NCBI RefSeq assembly: GCF_003597395.2
Contig: NC_133778.1
Coordinates: forward strand, 27,199,986-27,263,985
Source of the DNA: Chelonoidis abingdonii
Lineage: Eukaryota > Chordata > Testudines > Testudinidae
Direction of reading: 5' to 3'
DNA length: 64,000 bases
Of the stretch, positions 49,106-61,739 are shown in pieces. A program made the position numbers and the translations under genes. Every line of letters begins with the position of its first letter. Positions within the stretch are counted from its first letter, which is position 1. Below the pieces are notes generated by a model that saw only the letters and a program-made list of their open reading frames with translations, searched no databases and was not told the DNA's origin.

Positions 49106-50619
49106 GCCCAGGACTTTGTCTTTAATGCCTATGTACAGTGCATACACATGTGATCCAATATATTTAATAAAAAGTTAAATACTGGAATACCAACTTAGTT
49201 GCAAGTTTGGGAATTTATGTGGGAAAGTCAAACCTGTATTCATTAAGACATACGTTCATAAAAAGCCAATACCATACAATAACGAGTGCATTCTTGTTTA
49301 TATTCATGATACATGTATACATTTTAGTAAGAGAAGGAAACCATAAATTGCACTTTTTACAGGGCCAGCATCAAGTAATTTTAGGCCCCAAATTTATGAG
49401 AGCATCAGCTCACTTGGTTGTGAAAATTTCTCATGCTAACAGAGAGTAAGATTGGCGAAAGATGATTGGAGAGCAAGAGGATGTTTTCATGTCTCTTCAA
49501 CTGTGCTTAAGTTTTGCCTTTTGCTGAAGTTCTGGGAAATAGCTGGGCTGTAGATATGGCTAGCAATCTGGCCCTGAAACGGGAACAAAGCATCTTTCAG
49601 TAAGGCCAGCTCTTAATTAGAAACTGAATTTTAATAAAAAGAGAAAATACTCACCACATGGCTTAATTAAATCCAGAAAAGGGCAAGACAAATCAGTATT
49701 GAGAGAATCTTTGCTAACATAGCAAAATCTAAAATAACAGATTGCAATTTTATTCTTGATCCTCAAAGTGCATATGCTCCCAACCACCACTGAACAATGC
49801 AAAGAGCTGCAAATAGAGATGGGGAAGTGACTACCGTGATAGGAGCCTGCACAGAAGGAACAGGGTAGAGCAGATACCCTCTTCCTTGAGGCTAGCTTTC
49901 CTCTCCACCAAATATCAATACCCTAACTGGCCTCAACTGAAAATGCAAGTAGGGTAGGACGTGGAGTCACACTAAGTGACATTCAAACCTGACAGGCCTG
50001 CAAGAGTCAGCAGCTCTTGCTGCAAAAATCATTAGCTTCTACTTACCCTCTGCAGAGGGACAGAGGATAGTTGAAGTCAGTGAGTCAAGGAACATGGCTA
50101 CTAGGCCTGCAGCGTTGCTATGCAAGAGGTTGCTATGGGCTCCAAGGCAGTGCAGTGGACGACTCCATCCACAAGATTCTGGGCCAGAATTCCACAAATC
50201 CCCAGCTCTCCGTTCCATTTTCCAACCCAGAGGATTTCACACCCATTGACCACTATGTGGGGGCAGAAGGGTCACTGAATGGACAGACTCTATGGCTCCT
50301 CTGTTCTCCACACATTTTGCAGGGGAAGTGGTTGGTAGGGATCCTTAGCTACATGGCACTCCTAATGACAACCTAATTAGACTTTATGTGACCCCTTGAG
50401 CTATCCTCACTAGTCACAGCCTGTTATTTAAAATACCACCAAATGGAACTATACTATAAATTCTTAAAGTGATAGGATGGCACAAGACTTCAGGAAGTCC
50501 TGAGCTAAGTTTCTTTTCCTGAATGTTTGCAGTACACTCACACCTCCCCTCAGGTTTTGTATTAATTGCACGCTAAATGGTGCTTTTTCCTTCTTCGCTC
50601 TAGAAAGTTAGGAATTGGC
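49106..50619. other. unassigned noncoding DNA
   Basis: No gene or clear repeat. The plus-strand frame at 50071-50376 (101 codons) has no features and no exon-like ends. Confidence 0.4.
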
Positions 50620-50745
50620 CTTGGTGCCTCAGGGTCTACTCCCGGTTCTGAGAGCGAACTGGAGTGTGAACTTGGCCAAGCTCACCTCACCTCTGAGCTT
50701 CAGCTTCTCCATCTACAAGACTTACCTTATCTTATCGCAGTGAAC
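50620..50745 (+). repeat. CORE-SINE/MIR-like fragment
   Basis: GAACTTGGCCAAGCTCACCT followed by CTGAGCTTCAGCTTCTCCAT and CTACAAGACTTACC matches the sense MIR core order (CTTGGGCAAGTCACTT, then CTCAGTTTCCTCATCTGTAA). Confidence 0.6.
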
Positions 50746-52129
50746 TCTGCCATAACGTTCCCTTGCCTACATAGCTCAGCTCTCCTGCAGAAAACATTGA
50801 AGAAATTAAAATACTCAGCCACCACCGTCTAGAAGGGATGTTAGATCAGACAACTACTGATGACAACCATGTCACACTTGTTAGCACAGTCAGCCTGTCC
50901 CCTTTGCAGCATGAGTGACAGCAGAAGAGCTTTGCTTGTTTCTTGTCTCCATCTATGGGTGCAAGGATTTGTACACACTTCTGTACAAATAATAATAATA
51001 ATGGAGATGTTGGAGATTGTGGGTGAAATGGATGGGTCAATAGCTTTGTTTCAGCAAGATCACCCCCCTAAGGTACACTTACTTCTTGGAACAGAGGTTT
51101 ACTTTTATGTTATATTTCATTTTCAGAGATTAAGCTAAGTGCCAAATGCCTAACAGCCATAAACGGGGGAAAGCTAAAAGCAGGTAGCATTCTAGGAAGT
51201 AAAGAAAGGTATTATGATTTTAAGAAATGACATCTCTGTTTTTCTTTTTGTTGGTGTCAACAGTTTTGTGCAGCTCTGGTTTGTATAACGTAATTTTGTC
51301 CCGTCACCTAAAAACTTTGACATTTAATAATAAGAGTTGGAGAGGGAGTCCGTTTCAAAAAGCTTTTCCCGCACAAACTTCACCTGCTGACAATGACATC
51401 AGTCACAGCACCCATTTTTAACATACATTTTTGAGTTGTTTTAAAGTTGAGTGTTTCAGCCCATGAAGGAGTCAGAGTTGATTTCAGTTGATGTGGAGTC
51501 TGGATGTAGTTTGATGTGCATTTCACAGTCGTTGTTTAGGCAGGTTTACTCCAGGCAAGAGCAGCAAACCATATGAAGTATTCATCTGTGGGTTTCGTTA
51601 CTGGAAAAACCAAGTTGTGTTTCCTTCCCCTTTACTTTTAGCTTCCAAATGCATTCCACTAAATCTTCCCAAGACTCCTGATCCCAAGCCATCCAGCATA
51701 CAAGGATGATTTTTCCAGTGTTATTAGCAGCAGTTCAAAACGATCAGGATCACTGCTAATCCTCATTCTCCATGTTCTCCTTTTAAGAAGCTGAGAGGGC
51801 TAAGAAACCTCACCTTAAAAATCCTTAGTCTCTGATGCATAAGGTAAATGCCAAAGTTGATGTTCTACCATGACTCTGGATCAGAGGATACACCTTGTGT
51901 GTGTATATGTAGACAGACAACAAGCACCTCTATTAATGTTTCTAGCAGAAGGAAGTGCTGTTCAAACACACTCCTTGTCAATAATGTTTTTCGATGTATT
52001 GAACAGCCTTTAGCATCACCTCTGGAAGAAACTCTCTCACTTAACAAATGGGAAAATGGAAAAGATTTCCGTAATTGGAAGTGATGCATAGCATATTATT
52101 GTCTTCTTGTAGGAGCGTGGTACCCCTTA
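50746..52129. other. unassigned noncoding DNA
   Basis: A short (AAT)n run occurs at about 50987-51002. No gene recognised; the frames at 50860-51138 and 51848-52084 are featureless. Confidence 0.4.
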
Positions 52130-52242
52130 GGCCCAATCCTGCAGACACTCAGGTGTTTGTGTAAGTTTACTCACATGAAGTCCACAGTATTATTCACATG
52201 AGTAAAGTTATGCATGTGCTTCAGTGTCTGCAGGATCAGGCC
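52130..52242. repeat. palindromic MITE-like element, CCTGATCCTGCA family, copy 2
   Basis: GGCCCAATCCTGCAGACACT at 52130-52149 is mirrored by AGTGTCTGCAGGATCAGGCC at 52223-52242. Internal GTAAGTTTACTCACATGA also pairs with TCACATGAGTAAAGTTATGC. Inverted ends of 20 bp with one mismatch indicate a well-preserved copy. Confidence 0.75.
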
Positions 52243-54121
52243 CCACGTCTGTAACCTGAATTACAAAAATTCTGTGATATTGAAAGAACCCTCTCAATAT
52301 GAAGTCTACTGAGTTAAAAATAATTACTTAAAAGTGGTTTCATTTACTACAATCTGTGCCAGAGACTTTTGTTTATTTAGGGGATTTTACAATCACATTT
52401 TTTAAAATGTTTTTCTCCCCCCTATTCTTGGTGTACCAAATTCCAGGGGAAACTGACTATACAACGGAAACAGTGCAATTGACTATATGCAAACTATTGT
52501 CAAAACGCACAGAAATAAAGATTCTGAAGGACAAAGATTACAGGGAAAACAGTATTTTACAGTTACAGCGATCACGGGTGTTACGTGCAACACCACAGAT
52601 GTGTGTGAAGTTTAAGTTGATGGTATCCCTTTAAACTGTTTAGTTTTTCCTTTCTGTCCTTGAAACAATTTAATGTCCAGAGGAGCTTAAATATTTAATT
52701 TGGGTTGCCCTTCCTCTCCTCTTCAAATAGCAATTATACTACAGTGCCATTTGCAGAAATAAACTATATCATATCCTATAGAACACTGAAATGTGTTTTG
52801 CAAAAGCAATGACTTAAATATTTAAATGAAAATTCAGCAGAAGGGGAAAAGATCTCATTTTATATTAAGTTTAGGCTTTTTAACTGATTCCAGAAGTGTT
52901 TAGAAAAACAATACTTTCACTTCTGGCAAAAGCAAAACAAAACACAAACAAACCTGGCCTAATATGAATACCGTTCTTTATGCTTTATATCTTTAGTTTA
53001 CTTATGCCATGATTTGTATAATGAAAAATCAACTATATAATTCAGTATAAAACTGTAAAAAAATGCAATAATACACAAATTTCTTCTTCCCTTCCATAAA
53101 ACAAAAAATAGGTTTGTGGCTTGATGCCATTTTATGAAAAATCAAGCTAATCTGGCCTATTTACACTATTCCCTTGGGCAGCCAATCCAAATCCTGAAAA
53201 CAGGAATGCTGAATTTGCAGAATGTTCAAAGAAAGCTGTGTCCAGAGAAAGGTTTAATTCATTCACATCACATTGCATACAACAGAATGTCATTGAAAAA
53301 TAAAAGGTTATTGTGAAATCATTTGGAAAGAGATGTTGCTTCACAAGAAAATAACACACAAAATTAAGATTTTGTGTTTTCCCAAACCACTCATCAACAT
53401 CAGGTTAATCTGAATATCAAGTTTAACCTGAAATCTGAACTTCTTCCCAATCCCATACAGGTAAAACTTGCAAGGAGGACAAGTAGCAGCATACAGATTC
53501 AGAGAGGACATGGGGCAAGAACAAAGTTTTATTTCTTATTTGGTGACGTCTCATCCAGGGAGTTCCCTCCCCTTGACTGAGAGTTCCAATGATACATGAA
53601 AAATTACAGATAAAGGGATATGTAAATTTAGCACCAGTGTGTTTTTGCCCCTTTTTACAGTAGCACCAGAGTAGGTTAAGAAAGGAAATGGAAGGAAAGG
53701 AAACTGACCAAATGACCTTGTATGCTTATTCTAAACTTCAAAATATCATGACTAAGTGAACATATCCAAATAATGTATATTCAAAATCCCTTTCTGTACA
53801 TTTAGAATCCAATCATTTTTCAGGTGTCCAATTGCAATATATGGCAAAGTATGCACAAGTTCACAGGTTAGAAATTACCACCGTTCTGGAAAACAAATGA
53901 TACAGTAGAAACCAAGGTAAAGACCTTCATCTTCTTCAAATATCTGTACTATCCTTTTACTACGATCATTTTAAATACTCCCAGAGGATAAAATTGAAGT
54001 CATTTGTATAGTGACTTGATGCAAAAGTGAAAAGGTAACATTTATTCCAGGGGTCAAATGTTCAAATGCTCCTGAACCCCACCTTTAATTTTCCACATGC
54101 AAACAATTGCAGGAACCAATG
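52243..54121. other. unassigned noncoding DNA
   Basis: AT-rich sequence without a recognisable gene. The frames at 52356-52634 and 53374-53580 lack any family signature. Confidence 0.4.
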
Positions 54122-54252
54122 ACATAAGAACAGCCATACTGGGTCAGACCAAAGGTCCATAAAACCCAGTATGCTGTCTACCGACAGTGGCCAGTGCCAG
54201 GTGCCCCAAAGAGAATGAACAGAACAGGTAATCATCAAGTGAGCCATCCCCA
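54122..54252 (+). repeat. interspersed repeat fragment, ACATAAGAAC family
   Basis: ACATAAGAACAGCCATACTG, GGGTCAGACCAAAGGTCC, CCGACAGTGGCCAGTGCC and AACAGGTAATCATCAAGTGA form a text that I recognise as a very common turtle and crocodilian repeat, probably LINE-derived. The LINE subfamily is not assigned. Confidence 0.65.
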
Positions 54253-57204
54253 ATGACAGAATGTACATGGTCTGCCTTCCTTATTTCCAGGTTATTTTTT
54301 GAAAATTTGTCCCTAATAGGTTCCTCCTGGAAGGAGTTTGAAAAGTTAAACAGCTTTACAAGCTCCTGTAGCTTTAAACTGGGTTACACTTCGCCAAGCG
54401 GAAATTTGAATTCATTGTATGTGAAGAATGGTGTTTGAAATATTAGATCACCACATTTGTGCGATGTTTTTAGGGCAATGACTTCACAATCTGAGTGCAT
54501 CCTAATTGCTCTAAAAATTGATACCATGGTTTATTTTGTAAAGTTCTCCAATTATAGCATTTCTAGGCTGCTTTAAAACTTACAATTCATTAATCTGACA
54601 ATGCCGATTTATTTCGAGCCTTCAGGTATTACTAATATGTTATGAGATAGAGGTAGCTTTTGTCAAATTTAAGAGAATTCTAACACAAGTTTCACCACTA
54701 TTACCATTCAAAAAAATTACACCTTAGTAGCATTAAGGACACAAGTGAAAGCAACCATTTTGTGCCCCAATCTCAGCTAAACCCTTTTATTTCATTTTAA
54801 CCCCAAACCAAAATGTGACAAAAATTTCAAAAGTGGAACAACTATTTTTCTGGATATGTAAGGAGTGTGTGTGAAGCCCGGGTGACTCTGCTGGAAGTAG
54901 TAGGGTTTTAACATTGAAAGCCTACATTACAATAGAACAACTACATAAGGAAACCTTCATAAATACTACATAACTTCACCAACAGGAGAGTAACGAGACT
55001 CTGAACTTTGCTTTATCTTTACTTTATTTATGCTTGGGCTTTCAGCATTGCACAGCTGGTGTCTTAACCTGTCTTTGAAGGCAGGGATTTGTATCAGCCT
55101 GCAAGCACACAGTACTTCTCAACTGCCCTTGCATCAACAAATCAAACAATTACATTCAACAAACCCTTCACTTGAGCAGTTACCTCTATCTAAAAATTCA
55201 AAAAATGTCCCCATAAATCCATGCTTTCAGCTAATGCTTCTGGTTTACAAAAGATTAATTGCAGTCAGTTATACTGAAAGTTTACAATGCAGTTCTTGAT
55301 TGTAAAGTGTTTCTGTGCGCATATTACATCTGGCACAAAAAAAAACTTACATATAACAGTTTTGAAATACAAAAATATGGTTATAACATAAGAGTACCAA
55401 ACATCAGAGAATTAGGACAATTTTATTATTATAATATCAATTTATGTACATCATCCCCCAGAATTACGAAACTTTTTAATTCTACGTACTTTTCCCAAAT
55501 TGACAACTGTAGTGTACATTCTAAAAAACTGCAAATTAAAACCACAAACCTACTTTCATCCCTACGTCATCTATGCAGGCTGTACCAATCATCTCTCTCT
55601 TACACACAAAAGTGTATTATAAATAATTTTTCACAAAATGTCATGAGTGTTTTATTGCACATTGTACATGCCCATATCTGAAAAAGACTAACTCTTCAAA
55701 TAATAACTGAACAGTTTAAATACCCTGCAGTTTCATTATTCATACTACCGCATTTTTTCAGGATCTAATGTGAACCAGTAATTTAAGGAAAAAAGCAGAA
55801 CAGAAAATATGCTTTGAATTATATAGCTTTTGTGAATGAAAGAAATATGTTGTTGCCACCTTAATTATATTCTGCTTCCTACTGTATAGTCATTAAAAAA
55901 TATCTGACCTATTAGAAAGCCTGTTTTGAAACACCAGCTTCTTTACTGCAAATAAAAACCATATGCATATGCTGCATAGGCAGTTATACAATCCTTCTGC
56001 TTTGCAGAATTAGGTTTTCCTGCACTATATTCTGTCATAGATCAAGTCACATGCTTCTTAGAACTGTTTACAATTAAAAGTTACTGTTTCAGTCTCATGA
56101 TTTTACCAGTCTCTCTAACGGCAGCAAACAATTAACCCTTTAGCTCACCAGCACAGATTGGCATAAAAATGCAAGGGGCAGAAGTTACCAATAAGCATCA
56201 TGTCTTTTATGATGCAATCTATATATCTTCCGTTAGGCAGATATCTAGTCCAATGAGTATTAAGAGTTTTTCCATTAATATGTGGGTTTATGGTATGCTG
56301 TACTAAAATGTAATGGCTAAACAAAGAACACATCATATGCAACAGATATTTGTCAGTTCATAAAATGCTGCCACTGGACAAAATTTTGAGGGTTAAAACT
56401 ACTGTATTAAAAAAGATTTAAAAGCTTATTAGTCAACTATTTTGCCAAGGGTTTCTAAAGCTATTAGCCACTGGCAGCCCAAAAAACTAAAAATTGCACT
56501 ACGAAAAAAAAAAAAAAAAACAAGTCCATGAAAGGTAGAGGGACCAACTGCAGTTAAGGTACAGCAACTTCAAGGAGCCGGTTGTTTTTTCGTTTACAAG
56601 TTGGGATGTTGCCATTTTTCTGGTTGCTTTGTATAAACTTCACACATACTTTGTCTTGTTTGAATTGAACAAGGAACCTAGGAGACAGAAGAAAATGGGT
56701 TTTAATTAAAAGTGGAAAAACCACGTGTACAGCAAATAGTCGTTTGTGCAAGAATCTCTTTCATTAGCTACTGTAACAAGAAAAAGGTATATATTACCTC
56801 ACGAAATTGTTTATATTAATTATAAAAGAGGGTTAGAAACTAGAAAATGTTATGTTATATATTAGTTTTGTCCATTTATGCTCCCTTGTGTTCAATTATA
56901 TTCCACTGTCAGTGATTAAGGCACCTTTAAACTCTAGATTTTTGCGGTGCCAGTTTAGAAAGGGAACATTCAGAATGGCCTGTTTGAAAAAGCGTGATTA
57001 ATACATGAAAGTATCAAAATGACAAGTAACCTTACATAACATCATTCAACACTTCTGTTAATACACCCCCAGAATACTAGCCTGAGAAACACCAATCAAG
57101 GATGGTGAAGGTATATTTAATCCTGCCTCAGTGCTAGAGGAAGGACTAGATGACCTCTTAAGGTCTATGTTTAAAGTACAGTACGGATATATACCAATTA
57201 ATCC
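54253..57204. other. unassigned AT-rich noncoding DNA
   Basis: Nothing recognised in nearly 3 kb apart from a 17-bp A run at 56504-56520. The longest frame, 55259-55681 plus (140 codons), has the Asn/Tyr/Ile/Lys composition expected of AT-rich DNA and no domain. Confidence 0.45.
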
Positions 57205-57370
57205 TCAATATGCTTCATTGGTAAGTGGGTAAATAAGATCCCTATTTTACAGGTGGGCAAACAGAGAAATGTAGAAGGACTCACTTAAGACCACATGTTA
57301 AATAAGTGGCAAAACAAGGACCTGCCAATTCCTAGCACTGTGCTCATTTCTCCAGATACCATCTGATGGT
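57205..57370 (-). repeat. CORE-SINE/MIR-like fragment
   Basis: AGATCCCTATTTTACAGGTG, then AACAGAGAAATGTAGAAGG, TTAAGACCACATGTTAAAT and CTAGCACTGTGCTCATTTC follow the antisense MIR order. Confidence 0.55.
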
Positions 57371-58451
57371 TTAACAACGGTCCTGTGTATACTATAACTG
57401 CTCTATAGACCCAAACATCACTACCTTTCCTCCTACAGTATTTTATTTCTTCCCCTTTCTAGCTACCATTTAAGATCAGGCTATCTAATCGCCTATAGGT
57501 GTGATATCCAGCACAGTAATTCCAATCAGTATATTACATCCAACATAAAACATAGGCACATCAGAGTCATCACATCTGATTGTGCTATGTCAGCAGATTT
57601 GGCAGGATCCAGAGAAGCGATGCTCTTTAATCATAGTTTCAAGATAAGATAAGATTGAACAAGTTTACCCCTAAGAACCATTGCAAAGACACAAAACGTA
57701 AAAGAATGTCTTCTAAATTGAAAGAGAGGATGACCTACTATGAAGGGATTTTACAGTCTGCTGAAGAACAACTTGCTTTCCCTGTTACTGCTGATCTTCA
57801 TGACGTAAAACTCAGGTATTCTGTTTGTCCGCATTGAACATAATTTCAGAGATGCAAATCTACTTATTGATCTACCAGATCTAGATTATAGATTATATGT
57901 ACCAAATAATAAAAAAGGTCCTGTGACAAGGCCACTCTTGTAAACAAAGTTTTTAAAATTAAAACAAGATGTATAGACGTATATTACGGGATTTCTTGAA
58001 AATATCTTATCTACATTGTTTCTTGAGAAAGCTTCCTAAAATAAATATGCACGGTTTCCCTCCACTGCTAGTAGTTTTGGGGTGTAGAATTCTACACCCA
58101 CTAACCATTTGCTGAGATAGGGTCACATGGCTAACACATAGAAATCTTAGTCCAAGTTAAAAATGATGTGAAAACGTATCTAGGGAAAAGAGATCTTGTA
58201 TTTGAGACATTTACAATTATTCCCCACTTACTGCAGCACTGGAACAGATCTCCTTGGTCTTCTACTGGTTTTCCAAAACCCTTCTCTAACTATATCCATT
58301 GGCATAAATGCTAAAATATCAAATTCCCAAGGCCTGCAGATTATTTCAAAGATGATAATGTTATTCAAGTAGTAAATAACCTTACAAATATAGTTAAGTG
58401 TTGTATGGCATAAAACTAGCCTGCATAACCACTATACGATAAAAACAATGA
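57371..58451. other. unassigned noncoding DNA
   Basis: No gene. The 60-codon plus-strand frame at 57655-57837 is Lys-rich and featureless. Confidence 0.4.
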
Positions 58452-58760
58452 GGGGTCCTGGTGGCACCTCAGAGACTAACAAATTTATTTGGGCATAAGC
58501 TTTCGTGGGCTAAAATCGACTTCATCAGATGTATGGAGTGAAAAATACAGTAAGCAGTCAGTACATATATCATAGCACATGAAAAGATGTGAGCTGCCTT
58601 GCCAAGTGGGGGTTAGTGCTAATGAGGCCAATTCAATTAAGGTGGAAGTGGCATAGTCTCAACAGCTGACAAAAAGGGGTAAATATCAAGAGAGGGAAAA
58701 TTACTTATGTAGTGCTAATGACGCCAATGCAATCAAAGTGGATGTCGCCCATTCAGTATA
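58452..58760 (-). mobile_element. Penelope-like repeat fragment with hammerhead-like core, copy 2
   Basis: On the minus strand a perfect CTGATGA (58522-58528) is followed by a partly paired stem and a perfect GAAA (58501-58504), then GCTTATGCCC and AAATAAATTTG. The plus strand shows GTGGCACCTCAGAGACTAAC. Further text (GAGGCCAATTCAATTAAGG, then AAGAGAGGGAAAATTAC) extends the repeat past the core. The stem is damaged: GTGGGCT pairs poorly with its partner ATCGACT. Confidence 0.55.
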
Positions 58761-59117
58761 CAAAAAATTTCTGTCTGGGGAAAAGTGGAATAAAGATTGT
58801 GTGCATCTAACAGTCAATACACATATTGGTAAATGCTTTAGGGTTCCAGAAGTTTTGCCCAACAGTATTCCAAGTAGCCATTAAGACTGAAGTTAATACA
58901 GAAAAGGATCTTTTTTATTTTATACCAGGGTGTTGCATTAGAACTCTGACCTGTAAAAGGTAACCCAACATGCAGCACATTTAAAGAAAAGATAGTTTTA
59001 CTGGGTATAATGAAAAAATCTGGAATCCTCATTTGATAGAGAAAATATTCTAGATGTACAGAACTTATGATTTCTGGAGAATTTCTCTTGTAGATAAACA
59101 GTTAGGTACTTTTATGA

Positions 59118-59349
59118 CCATCATTAGTGTAGTATCTGAGTGCCTCACAATCTAATGTATTTATCCTCACAACACTCTGTGGAGTAGGGAATTGCTAACA
59201 TACCCATTTTACAGATGGGGAATGGAAGCACAGAGAACTTCTGAGTGACTTTTCCCTGTGTCACACAGGAAATCAGTGGCAAAGTGAGGTTTCCTTGAAC
59301 CCCAGTTTCTCAAGTCCCAGGCTAATGCCCTAACCCTTGGACCATCCTC
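59118..59349 (-). repeat. CORE-SINE/MIR-like copy, well preserved
   Basis: ACCCATTTTACAGATGGGGA, CACAGAGAACTTCTGAGTG, GTGTCACACAGGAAATCAGT and CTAATGCCCTAACCCTTGGA run in antisense order through the core and tRNA-side parts. It is the clearest antisense MIR-like copy in the window. Confidence 0.7.
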
Positions 59350-60922
59350 ATCAGAAATATAATAAAGACCATACCGAGCTGCTTCCTGCCCCAGAGGGAC
59401 TGTTGTTTACAGGAAATTAAGTGGCACAGATTGGTAAGGCACCAAAATTATGAACACCTGGAACACGTTTGTTCTGGATTGCTTCCATTCTGTGTTTCTG
59501 GAGTCTAGTAACCCCCATATTTCTTACTCTATCAGTTTTCACAGTTCTCTGTTTAGTGATAATATACATTTCACAGCCCCTTCTCAGCCATCTGCAAGTT
59601 TCTGATAGCTGCTTCCTGCAGTCCAGAATCGATTCAATTCTGTAATCTGGTTTCTCTAACCCTTCATTTTCTACTGAGAGGGGAAAAAACTCCCTTGCAA
59701 TCATCCAGTTGCTTAAAAACCATCAATATACCTTTATTAAGCCTTTCTGAATTTCACCACCACATGTAGCGAAGGGGTATCAGTAAACAAGATAGCATCA
59801 CATCATTGTTTGCCTCTTCCACAATTCCCACTGTCCTAAACTAGATCTTCTGTAATAGGCAGATTTTCCTTTCAGCATCTTTAAGAGGTTTTCCAGTAAA
59901 GGCCAAAAACTTCAAAGAATATTTCCCTTCAGCCGGAAATCACAAAATCAAGCTATCTTTAAAGCTCAGGGGAAGAAGCAGCCTGAGCTTTGCAGAGCTT
60001 CCACTCAGTACATTTTTCCTGCTGTACAATACCAGACGCTGAAGAGTCTCCTGCTCAGAGCTCCCAGCCATGTAGCATCTAGAAAGTGCCACTAAGCGCC
60101 TACATCCACAGGCTGTGTCACCAGTGCTGCACTTTCCTTGATGTTCTGACCTCTTGAAACAACCTCTTACAGCTGACCCACTATGTCTTGTGAGAATTTT
60201 GCTGACAAAAATGACAGTACAGAAGATAGATAACCCCATTTTAGCACATCTGATTGGCTCAGCAGTTAGCCCCCTCCTGTGACAATAAATAAATGCAAAT
60301 ACACTGCAATGGAAAACTATTTCCCCCCCACCCTCATTGAAAAAAAATAACTGAGGGGGCATAATCACAGGTCAATGTTGTTCTTGCCTGCAGGTACTCC
60401 CTTTCCAAGGAGCAGTGCACAGCAGAGACCAAGAACCTGGCTCATAGTTTTCCCTCAGTTCCTAATCATGCAGCTGTGTTTAGATCTACACTTCAGAAGG
60501 GACAGGGCAGCAATATTTCACCATCACTGAACATCGTGCTACTATGAAGTTCTTCACATACTTTTGTGTGGATAAATTCAAGAACAACATATACCCAAAG
60601 GGTTTTAAATTTCCAAGACAACAGATCTACAAGCAAAAATGCAAGCCTCTGTGAAGACAGATTGTTAACAGAAACCATGACAAGATCTCAATCCTCAGAC
60701 AGGCCACACAAGTGCACTAAACAGTCTAACATGCATGCTGGAATGTGATTTTGATGGCATATGCCTCTCCACTGAGCATTAAATGAGATCCTTATTAGGA
60801 ATTGCCTCAACATTTTAAGATGCCAAGGGCACCTATACTTATGGTTGAGTAAATTTAATTGCACTTTTTATAGTACTAAGAAAAACATTGACATTTTCAG
60901 ATGAAGAGCAACAACTGAAGAA
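59350..60922. other. unassigned noncoding DNA
   Basis: No gene recognised. The minus-strand frame at 59940-60368 (142 codons) is Cys/Ser-rich but shows no domain, no exon-like ends and no partner. Confidence 0.4.
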
Positions 60923-61036
60923 CAACATCTGAAGAAGTGTTTTTGTTTTGTTTTTTTTAACCCACGAAAGCTTATGCCCAAATAAATCTGTCAGTCCTTA
61001 AAAGTGCCACCGGACTCCTCGTAGCAACAACTCTGA
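60923..61036 (+). mobile_element. Penelope-like repeat fragment with decayed hammerhead-like core, copy 3
   Basis: CATCTGAAGAAGTG is followed by a T-rich run (to 60958), then ACCCACGAAAGCTTATGCCC, AAATAAATCTGTCAGTCC and GTGCCACCGGACTCC. The first box is CTGAAGA (60929-60935) and GAAA is at 60966-60969. It is in the opposite orientation to copies 1 and 2. The T-rich run fills the place of the stem-loop. Confidence 0.55.
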
Positions 61037-61193
61037 GTTTTCAAGTTAACCCTACATTTCAGCATCTATCAGCTCCATAAACTGTAGTTATTACTGGAAC
61101 TTTAGGCAGCAATCTATGGTTAAGTGAGCAACAGCACATGACGAGTTCAAGTTTTGCCTAGAGAAATTGTTATTTTCACTAGTGCTAAAAGAA

Positions 61194-61560
61194 GGTTCCT
61201 CAGTTACCGCACAGGATGAGTTTCTTCAAGATGCATGTCCCTGTGGGTGCTCCACTTCAGGTGTTAGTGCATCCCGGCGCCGTTGATCAGAGATCTTTGG
61301 TAGCAGTGTCCAGCTGGGACACGCGCACGCAGTTGGTGTCCCGTGGCATCGTTGGAATCTGTTTGGCGCACGTGCGTTTTGACCCCCTCAGTTCCTTCTC
61401 CACCGCAGTCCTTTAAGTCGAACTCCAAAGTAGATGGGAGGAGGGTGGGTAGTGGAGCATCCACAGGGGGACACATCTCAAAGAACATCAGTTACTGCAC
61501 AGGGTGAGTAACTGTCTCTTCTTCTTCGAGTGGTGTTGCTGTGGGTGCTCCAATTCAGAT
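61194..61560. repeat. duplicated DIRS end segment
   Basis: The motif CAGTTACYGCACAGG with GTGGGTGCTCCA occurs twice in the same orientation, at 61200-61260 and 61488-61559, about 290 bp apart. DIRS elements carry an internal copy related to their termini, which may explain the duplication. Confidence 0.55.
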
Positions 61561-61739
61561 GAATGTAGAGTAGTACCCACTATTGTTGGGAGGACTTTGG
61601 AATCGCGGGTTTGGCAGTGGCAGCCAGCACTGTCTGATCTACTATAGTCTCCGCTCTGGCATCTTGTACGCTGACGACCATGTGGTGGCTTTGCATATGT
61701 CAATAATGGGTATGTTGTGTAGGAATGCTACCGATGTTG

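Noticed and set aside
55259..55681. 140-codon plus-strand open frame
   Set aside because: Its residue composition is that expected from AT-rich DNA and it has no motif or exon boundary.
59940..60368. 142-codon Cys-rich minus-strand frame
   Set aside because: No ordered cysteine pattern, domain or signal peptide; no neighbouring exon.
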